Source of the DNA: an uncultured Lachnospiraceae bacterium
GTDB taxonomy: Bacteria; Bacillota; Clostridia; Lachnospirales; Lachnospiraceae
Reading direction: 5' to 3'
NCBI GenBank assembly: GCA_910585295.1
Contig: CAJUDE010000018.1
Location: 1 to 37,273 of the forward strand
Length of the DNA: 37,273 bases
Each line of letters begins with the position of its first letter. Position 1 is the first letter of the stretch. Positions 31,958-37,273 of the stretch are shown here, piece after piece. The translations under genes and the position numbers were made by a program. The notes under the pieces are model-generated. The model was not told the DNA's origin and did not search any database. It was given only the letters and a program-made list of their open reading frames with translations.

Positions 31958-33189
31958 TATCCTTTCACAACGCCAACTGTCTTTAACTTCCGAATTGGCG
32001 TTACCAGGTCGGACTGCTGCGCCATTACCTGGTCAATATCTTTATAAGCAAAGCGGCATTCTTCTGCCACATCGTTTTTTTTGCGTTTACCAAGGACAAT
32101 CCCTTGTTCTTTTAAATCCACCATAACCTTCTCCACGGAAAACGCTTTCATAGCTCCCGACCTGGAATAATTTCTGCCTGCCCCATGGGAGGATGTGCAA
32201 AAAGCCTCTTTGTTCCCCTTTCCTTCCACCACATAGCTATAGGAACCCATAGCCCCTGGTATCACTGCCAGTTCCCCTTCCTGAACCCTGGTAGCCCCTT
32301 TGCGGTGTACCCATACGTCGGCGCCATAGTGGTTTTCCAATGCTGCATAATTGTGATGGCAATTAATCTCCTCACCAAATTCTACGTTCAGCCCTGTATG
32401 CTTCTGAATTACTTCTTTTACAATGCCACAGGTGACCTCCAGCATACGGGCGCGGTTTTCATACGCATAATCCATAGCCAGGTTCATCCAACGGATATAT
32501 TGCTGCCCTTCCTCAGAACAGACTGGAAGAAACGCCAAACGGTATTCCTCTTTCACTTCACTGTACCATTTCAAATTCAACTCCCTGGCCATATTATGGA
32601 AGTAATCACAAATCGCTTTTCCAAGATGGCGGCTTCCAGAATGGATCATAATGCACAGATACCCCTCCTGGTCTTGCTGAAGCTCAATAAAATGGTTTCC
32701 CCCGCCTAGGCTCCCCACCTGATAATACCCATCCTCAATCAATGGAAGCAATTCAGGGTTATTGCGAAAGCCATCCATCCCTAATTTTGCACGGTCAAGG
32801 ATTTCTGATTTTTGCACAACCTTATACCGTTCAGTGTTTAACGGGATTGTACGCATAATATTTCCAATGATAGATTGTATTATTGTCCCATTCCCAGTCT
32901 GAATTTCCCGAATCTCGTCCATATGCACATTGGTTGGGATAAAATCCATGCCGCAGCCAATATCTACACCCACTGCATTTGGGATAACTACATCTTTGGC
33001 GGCAATTACCCCGCCGATGGGCATACCCTTTCCTGCATGGGTATCTGGCATAAGGCAGACCCATTTGTGGATAAATGGAAGTTGTGACAAGTGGTATGCT
33101 TGTTCTAGGCAATTTTCCTCCAACTGCCCTATATCTTCCAGCCATACTTTTACCGGAAACCTTGTATCATTGTTATAAATTACAAACAT
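31957..33189 (-). CDS. rtcB: RtcB family RNA ligase
   Basis: A 410-residue GTP-dependent RNA ligase that joins 2',3'-cyclic-phosphate (or 3'-phosphate) and 5'-OH RNA ends. Metal-site and active-site motifs are present: MPDTHAGKGMPIGGVI near 48, NAVGVDIGCGMDF with Cys79, GSLGGGNHFIEL near 159, HSGSRHLGK near 183, NCHHNYAA near 277, and SSHGAGR with His335, the residue that takes GMP in known RtcB. The C-terminus ends VTPIRKLKTVGVVKG as in the family. At about 410 residues it is the short form without an intein. It sits between a divergent WYL pair and a tRNA-like RNA plus slipin gene. No archease or RtcA gene is visible. It may repair tRNA or other RNA after nuclease damage. Confidence 0.95.
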   Translation of the reverse strand: MFVIYNNDTRFPVKVWLEDIGQLEENCLEQAYHLSQLPFIHKWVCLMPDTHAGKGMPIGGVIAAKDVVIPNAVGVDIGCGMDFIPTNVHMDEIREIQTGNGTIIQSIIGNIMRTIPLNTERYKVVQKSEILDRAKLGMDGFRNNPELLPLIEDGYYQVGSLGGGNHFIELQQDQEGYLCIMIHSGSRHLGKAICDYFHNMARELNLKWYSEVKEEYRLAFLPVCSEEGQQYIRWMNLAMDYAYENRARMLEVTCGIVKEVIQKHTGLNVEFGEEINCHHNYAALENHYGADVWVHRKGATRVQEGELAVIPGAMGSYSYVVEGKGNKEAFCTSSHGAGRNYSRSGAMKAFSVEKVMVDLKEQGIVLGKRKKNDVAEECRFAYKDIDQVMAQQSDLVTPIRKLKTVGVVKG

Positions 33190-33221
33190 TGCACACCATC
33201 CTTCCTTACTTTAAATAACAA

Positions 33222-33240
33222 ACAGTATTTGGCTAACTGT
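33222..33240. promoter_or_regulatory. Short inverted repeat in the rtcB leader
   Basis: ACAGT and ACTGT face each other across nine bases, about 35 bases before the rtcB start and downstream of a minus-strand TATAAT near 33273. It is a candidate site for one of the WYL regulators, on symmetry alone. Confidence 0.3.
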
Positions 33241-33356
33241 CCCTTATATTCGTGAACTCTTTGATTGGTTTTTATTATAAACAGAAATTGGCAATTTATC
33301 ATTTCAAAAAAGTTGCGAACTTAATTTTAAACCAATGCATCCATCCAGCATATATG

Positions 33357-33365
33357 TGTTATAAT
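33357..33365 (+). promoter_or_regulatory. Extended -10 promoter of the WYL operon
   Basis: TGTTATAAT is an extended -10 box with a perfect TATAAT core, about 105 bases before the first WYL start. No good -35 hexamer is seen, as is common for extended -10 promoters. A repeat copy lies in the leader. Confidence 0.6.
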
Positions 33366-33394
33366 AAAGCAAAATAATATACATGCCAACAAGT

Positions 33395-33452
33395 GCATTT
33401 GCCAAACATCCACGCAAGCGCGGCTGCATAGCCCATTGCCTGCGTGAATAAA
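33395..33452 (+). repeat. Dispersed repeat end block, copy A3
   Basis: GCATTTGCCAAACATCCACG then CGCGGCTGCATAGCCCATTG matches the end block of the copies at 8803 and 18164, with about ten changes. Only the last 57 bases of the repeat are present. It lies in the leader of the WYL genes. Confidence 0.7.
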
Positions 33453-33469
33453 AAGGAGTGAATACAACA

Positions 33470-34711
33470 ATGTCTGATTTCCAAGAATTGATACGGAGCT
33501 TTCCAAAAACCCGGGAATATGTCCGTGATTTCTTTGTATATGGATTTAAAACCAGAAATGAATTTAAAGATAAAAGCCCCAGAACCTACGACAATGAGCG
33601 CAGGCGCCTAGAAAGCTGGCTTAGCCCTTATGTACGGAAAGATTATGTTTCCAACGGCTCCAATATTTCCCTTGCAATTGACAGCAACCTGTTAGATACG
33701 AACCCGCTGTTCCAGGTCTGGAAAACAAAAAGTTTCACAGACAATGACATTGTACTCCATTTTCTGATACTGGATATGCTGCAGGATGGGAAAAAATTGA
33801 CGGTTGAGGAAATTACTGACCTGCTCCTTGCAGAATATGAAACTCTTTTTGATATCCAAACCGTGCGGCGAAAATGCAATGCTTATGAAAAGGAAGGGCT
33901 TCTGAACAAAGAAAAAGCCGGAAAAACATTGGTTTTCTCTCTTGATAATTCTCTTGCAGTGTGGATGAAGCTAAACGAAAATATTTTGGATGCTTTGGCA
34001 TTTTATCAAATGGCAGGCATCCTTGGAATTATAGGGAATGAATTGTCAGGGCAATTGGACTTCCAGAACCAAACATTCCGGGTAAAACACAGTTTTTTTG
34101 TACATACATTAGAAGATGAAATACTTCTCTCCCTTCTAGAAGCAATGAACCAGCAATTACATGCCTTTCTTACCTTAAAAAGCTCCAAACGCAATATGGA
34201 AAGCGCCGTAACTTGCGTTCCCTTGCAAATTTTTGTCAGTTCCCGAAGCGGCAGGCGTTTTCTCTGCGCATATATAGAAAAAACAAAACGCTTTACTTGT
34301 TTCCGGCTAGATACTATCAAGTCTGTTATGCTACGGGAACCATCTGAAGAATATGAAGAACTGCAAGAGAAACTAGACAAAAACCGCCAATACCTCTGGG
34401 GTGTTTCCTTTCAGGGGCCAGAACGCCACCACCTGGACACTTTAACTATGACCTTACAAATCCTTCCAGAAGAACATTATATTGCAGAGAGGCTGCAGAG
34501 GGAAGGCAGGGGCGGAACTGTCACTCAAATTGGCAAGGATGTATACCAATATCAAAAAGAAACCTTTGACTGCAATGAAATGATGCCTTGGGTCCGTACC
34601 TTTACTGGAAGGATTTTGTCATTAAAATGTACAGCAAAATCCATAGAGAAACGTTTTTATCAGGATTTGCACACAATGTACCAGATATACCAGATAGAAG
34701 AAAATACTTAA
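33470..34711 (+). CDS. WYL-domain transcriptional regulator (first of a pair)
   Basis: A 413-residue protein. The N-terminal 60 residues (DFQELIRSFPKTREYVRDFF and following) are basic and end in a helical region; about 100-150 looks like a winged helix (LTVEEITDLLLAEYETLFDI, TVRRKCNAYEKEGLL). The middle (about 235-315) has the WYL-type strands (CVPLQIFVSSRSGRRFLCAY, FTCFRLDTIKSVML) and the end a WCX-like extension. AAGGAG lies 12 bases before this ATG; a GTG at 33458 in the same frame touches the site and is less likely. WYL proteins sense nucleic-acid or nucleotide ligands in several phage-defence and repair loci. It is divergent from rtcB, so it probably controls that gene. Confidence 0.8.
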   Translation: MSDFQELIRSFPKTREYVRDFFVYGFKTRNEFKDKSPRTYDNERRRLESWLSPYVRKDYVSNGSNISLAIDSNLLDTNPLFQVWKTKSFTDNDIVLHFLILDMLQDGKKLTVEEITDLLLAEYETLFDIQTVRRKCNAYEKEGLLNKEKAGKTLVFSLDNSLAVWMKLNENILDALAFYQMAGILGIIGNELSGQLDFQNQTFRVKHSFFVHTLEDEILLSLLEAMNQQLHAFLTLKSSKRNMESAVTCVPLQIFVSSRSGRRFLCAYIEKTKRFTCFRLDTIKSVMLREPSEEYEELQEKLDKNRQYLWGVSFQGPERHHLDTLTMTLQILPEEHYIAERLQREGRGGTVTQIGKDVYQYQKETFDCNEMMPWVRTFTGRILSLKCTAKSIEKRFYQDLHTMYQIYQIEENT

Positions 34712-34727
34712 GGGGGCATGTAAGGAA

Positions 34728-35699
34728 ATGGAACTGTTTTCAGAAATATATAATTGCTATTATCAGGTATTAAGGCACCTACTATGTAGCCAAGCCCCCC
34801 TTACAATAGACAAAATCCGCCGCCAAATCTGTGAGGAAGGGTTTGGTGAAAGTTTGCTTTCCATCATTCCCAAACTAGAAAGCGGCGCCTGGAATTTATT
34901 TAGGAGGGATGGGGAACTTTACTTTTCTAAACTGTCCCCCTCCTTCCTTATGCCCCTTTCCCATTTAGAAAAGTCCTATCTGAAAGCCTTACTTTTGGAT
35001 CCCCGTATCGGGCTGTTCCTTAACTCAGCACAAACAGAAACTTTGCAGCAAATGCTTTCCTCTGTAACTCCTCTTTGGAAACAGGGGCAGTTTTCCTATT
35101 TTGACCAATTCACAGATGGGGATCCCTTTACAGACCCTACATACCGAAGCCATTTTCGTACTCTCCTCCAAGCCATAAAAGAAAAAAAGTATGTTGACAT
35201 TGACTATAATTCTCCTACTGGACACCGAATACACCACTATTATGTGCCTGCCCGCTTGGAATATTCTGTAAAAAATGATAAGTTTCGGCTTCTGGCTTTA
35301 AAAGCTTCTAAAAATAATAATATGCGGCTGGAGATCCTTAATGTTAGCCGCATGGAACGTATTAACCTTACAGAAAACACGTTTACTTCCACAGAAAACT
35401 TAAATGCCATAATCCAAGGCTCTTATTATAAAGAACCCATAAAGATCCATATTCTTAATAAACGCAACGCCCTGGAACGGGCCATGCTCCATTTTGCCAA
35501 TTATGAAAAAAATACTAGAAAACTAAGTGAAGATACTTATGAATGCCTAATTTATTATAACCAGAGCATGGAAACAGAACTATTGATTGAAGTGTTGTCC
35601 TTTGGGCCTATGATTACTGTTTTGGGGAATGAAAAATTCCTGCATAGCCTTAAAGCAAGGCTTAAGAAACAGATACATATAAATTCAGCAATTGATTGA
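34728..35699 (+). CDS. WYL-domain transcriptional regulator (second of a pair)
   Basis: A 323-residue protein that starts 16 bases after the first WYL gene. The N-terminal 70 residues look like a winged helix (LTIDKIRRQICEEGFGESLL). The WYL domain is clearest at about 140-225 (KKYVDIDYNSPTGHRIHHYY, VPARLEYSVKNDKFRLLALK, ILNVSRMERINLTEN), followed by a WCX-like end (ELLIEVLSFGPMITVLG). Paired WYL genes next to RtcB/slipin occur in other Firmicutes as I recall, perhaps forming a heteromer. AAGGA precedes the ATG closely, with a GGGGG farther up. Confidence 0.82.
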   Translation: MELFSEIYNCYYQVLRHLLCSQAPLTIDKIRRQICEEGFGESLLSIIPKLESGAWNLFRRDGELYFSKLSPSFLMPLSHLEKSYLKALLLDPRIGLFLNSAQTETLQQMLSSVTPLWKQGQFSYFDQFTDGDPFTDPTYRSHFRTLLQAIKEKKYVDIDYNSPTGHRIHHYYVPARLEYSVKNDKFRLLALKASKNNNMRLEILNVSRMERINLTENTFTSTENLNAIIQGSYYKEPIKIHILNKRNALERAMLHFANYEKNTRKLSEDTYECLIYYNQSMETELLIEVLSFGPMITVLGNEKFLHSLKARLKKQIHINSAID

Positions 35700-35767
35700 A
35701 TTTAACATTTAAGCCCTATCTTTATTTATTATTTTTATCTTATAGGGAAAATATCTTCCTATTTTTC

Positions 35768-35828
35768 TTCGGTGTGCGATTGTAACAATGCACTACCATT
35801 GTTACAATCGCACATCGAAAGATTTTTT
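35768..35828 (+). terminator. Very strong terminator of the WYL operon
   Basis: TGTGCGATTGTAACAATG (35773-35790) is the exact reverse complement of 35797-35814, with a six-base loop. Outer pairs (TTCGG with TCGAA, one G-U) extend the stem to about 23 bp, and six T follow at 35823-35828. It lies 70 bases after the second WYL stop and also separates it from the convergent gene at 35846. Confidence 0.88.
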
Positions 35829-35845
35829 ACTGAAATTTCTCACAT

Positions 35846-36376
35846 CTATAAAACGGCAATATTTTCATTTTTAATTTCTTGTCTAAGGGATTCATTTATA
35901 AGCTTTTGTATAAGGGATTCCATTGTATCAGAATTAATAACTCTACTCATTAACTCTTCTAATTCCTTCATTGATTCAATCCAAAATATATCTTTCATTT
36001 GGCCACCTGAATATTCTACCGCTAAGCTATCATTCATTATTATCGTAACTGGGTAAGATAATGTTCCATGATTAACAAACATCATTCTATATTTGTAATG
36101 TTCTAAACCCTTTACAGTCAAGAAAACTTCAAATTTATAATCTTCATTATTCTGTTCCCCTAAATCTTTTTGTATATCAATAGTGACTTCCTTCTGTAAT
36201 GTGGGTATAACAAGGCCAAGATTTTTCTTGTAGCTTCGTATTTGTCCATCATATTTTTCAATATTTCCCTTTACATAACCTCGTGTCGCTTCATCAATTT
36301 GCCGTAAAGAATTTTTAATAACAATTTCTGGTTTATCCTTATCTACCAACTCAAACGAAAATGTTTCTGTATTCAT
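35846..36376 (-). CDS. Hypothetical protein, 176 residues
   Basis: I do not recognise this protein. It is soluble and mixed in charge, with alternating strands in the middle (FEVFLTVKGLEHYKYRMMF, VTIIMNDSLAVEYSGG) and a helical C-terminal third rich in Glu (SMKELEELMSRVINS). No signal peptide or membrane segment is present. The DNA is clearly more AT-rich than most of the window. AAGGGAG lies about seven bases before the ATG. It starts 16 bases after the EEP gene in the same direction, so the two probably formed one operon, possibly acquired by transfer. Confidence 0.65.
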   Translation of the reverse strand: MNTETFSFELVDKDKPEIVIKNSLRQIDEATRGYVKGNIEKYDGQIRSYKKNLGLVIPTLQKEVTIDIQKDLGEQNNEDYKFEVFLTVKGLEHYKYRMMFVNHGTLSYPVTIIMNDSLAVEYSGGQMKDIFWIESMKELEELMSRVINSDTMESLIQKLINESLRQEIKNENIAVL

Positions 36377-36392
36377 TTATAAATTCTCCCTT

Positions 36393-37148
36393 CTAATCTC
36401 TTATTTCACACATGATAGGAAAATGATCGCTGATTTTCTTATTAGGATGTTGATTTATATTTTTCAAATCAGCATAACTACATGTCGTAATTATTTTTAA
36501 CTTTTCTTTTATAAATATTGGCAAAACTTCCTGGCTTATAATTACTTGATCATGCATATACCACATTGGTGAATTTAGCTTTGATTGATTCAAAAAATAT
36601 GTTCCTGCTGGATAAGAAAAATCGCCCATAAGACTCCACATAGGATTATAAAACTTTCGGTACTCTTTCTTATGTACAGACCTTGTTGGCTTATCCGTAA
36701 TCTTTAATTCAGGTAGCCCATGAAACCCATTCGCATTCAAACAAATTCTCCCATATGGCATTTCATTAAAATCTCCTATAATAATCGTTTTTTGTGAGTT
36801 TATATCCTCCTCCGTTTTCTGTATATCATACATAATTTCTTGTATATCCTCTAACCTTTCTTCACTCCGGTCACCATGTATATCTGAAATGAGATGAACG
36901 CAACACAATACATATTTATCCAAAAGTATCTGAATTGAGTAGTAATCCTCTTGACTTCCAGGTTCTATATTTATATAATTACTCCATACACAAATCCTAT
37001 CACATCCTTCTGTAAAACATTTAATCAAATTTTGTTGATTTTCTCTAAATAATGCGTATAATTCACTTTCATCCGCATTATACTCTGCCATAACCAATAT
37101 ATCTATTTCATTATCTTCAACAATACTAGTGCCTTGTCTCGTTGATAA
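36393..37148 (-). pseudogene. Endonuclease/exonuclease/phosphatase family gene, 5'-truncated
   Basis: The C-terminal part of an EEP-fold hydrolase. The central motif TIIIGDFNEMPYG and the terminal SDHFPIMCEI are intact, giving the D-x-N and catalytic D-H residues. The frame opens at 37148 after a stop (STRQGTSIVEDNEIDILVMA), with the first recognisable family strand EIDILVMAEYN starting at once. The normal N-terminus, with the initial strand and its conserved W-N, is missing. A start at TTG 37097 would give 234 residues but no ribosome site is obvious. A large repeat hairpin begins about 20 bases beyond the break, so the head of the gene was probably lost or separated by that element. Confidence 0.65.
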
Positions 37149-37167
37149 TTAGCCAAACTCACTTGTC

Positions 37168-37248
37168 TATTTGCCCATCTGCCGTGTTAGATTTTCTAGC
37201 CGTAGCCACCGCTACGCCGTCGAAAATCCGCCTTGCAGATGAACAAAT
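37168..37248. repeat. Large hairpin repeat at the window edge
   Basis: On the minus strand ATTTGTTCATCTGC pairs with GCAGATGGGCAAAT (two G-U pairs), then GATTTTC with GAAAATC, then CGTAGC with GCTACG around a GGTG loop. The whole forms an approximately 80-base cruciform. It looks like a dispersed clostridial repeat and continues or ends near the window boundary. It abuts the broken EEP gene. Confidence 0.7.
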
Positions 37249-37273
37249 ATCCTGCGCGATTTCACTAAATATC

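Noticed and set aside
33190..33300. A sigma-54 promoter for rtcB, as in E. coli rtcBA
   Set aside because: No GG/GC pair with 10-base spacing of the -24/-12 type is found, and no RtcR gene is nearby; a sigma-A-like TATAAT is present instead.
1..37273. A CRISPR array, prophage or integrated element spanning part of the window
   Set aside because: No regularly spaced direct repeats, integrase, transposase or phage structural gene is visible on either strand.

Overview
The window looks like a chromosomal segment of a gut-type Firmicute, most probably a Lachnospiraceae-like clostridium. I infer this from the moderate GC of most genes, the strong AGGAGG ribosome sites, the T-box control of tyrS, the GH112 phosphorylase, the PocR and HD-GYP proteins and the slipin/RtcB types. 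No rRNA, CRISPR array, transposase or prophage gene is visible.

Layout. 1-620: gene-free, with a short palindromic repeat. 621-5851 (minus): Na/Pi cotransporter, PhoB-like regulator, PhoR-like kinase, Ca2+/Na+-type antiporter and a zinc-ribbon protein, apparently one operon behind a tandem 11-bp Pho-box-like array. 5963-7066: AI-2E family permease. 7202-8789 (plus): consensus promoter, tyrosine T-box and tyrS. 8803-9037: repeat copy plus a 55-bp palindrome. 9049-10095: HD-GYP response regulator. 10220-13383: GH112 phosphorylase with a divergent AraC regulator. 13401-14183: zinc-type macrodomain protein. 14194-14866: AT-rich remains of an AAA ATPase/TOPRIM-like pair. 15043-17943: a pRiA4b ORF-3-type protein and an orphan trpB. 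18312-21676: PocR sensor, MATE pump with a cytidylate-kinase-like protein, and a 42-codon small gene. 21848-29704: AraC regulator, then a complete aldonate catabolic operon (GntP permease, IlvD/Edd dehydratase, two PfkB kinases, KDPG aldolase) with a GntR/FadR regulator. 29936-30159: tRNA-Cys and tRNA-Glu. 30261-35699: the RNA-repair locus described below. 35846-37273: AT-rich end with an unknown gene, a 5'-truncated EEP nuclease/phosphatase gene and a large repeat hairpin.

The most interesting part is 30261-35699. A slipin (SPFH) gene and an RtcB RNA-ligase gene lie on the minus strand. Two WYL-domain regulator genes are divergent from rtcB. Between rtcB and the slipin gene is a structured RNA candidate (31653-31805) that reads as a circularly permuted tRNA: T-arm, a four-bp acceptor-like stem closed by a GCAA tetraloop, a two-base U-A linker, then a D-arm, all closed by a short stem where the anticodon stem would be. 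This is the architecture of the tRNA-mimic module of bacterial Y RNAs (Yrl), which are known partners of Ro/Rsr and are often encoded near rtcB. No Ro/TROVE gene is in the window, so this may be a Ro-less Y-RNA/RtcB/slipin arrangement or a Y-RNA whose Ro gene lies elsewhere. rtcB is also bracketed by two inverted copies of a dispersed repeat.

The aldonate operon is coherent. GntP would import gluconate or a related sugar acid, the dehydratase would make 2-keto-3-deoxy-gluconate, a PfkB kinase would phosphorylate it, and KDPG aldolase would release pyruvate and glyceraldehyde-3-phosphate. Two nearly perfect palindromes upstream of gntP are candidate GntR operators.
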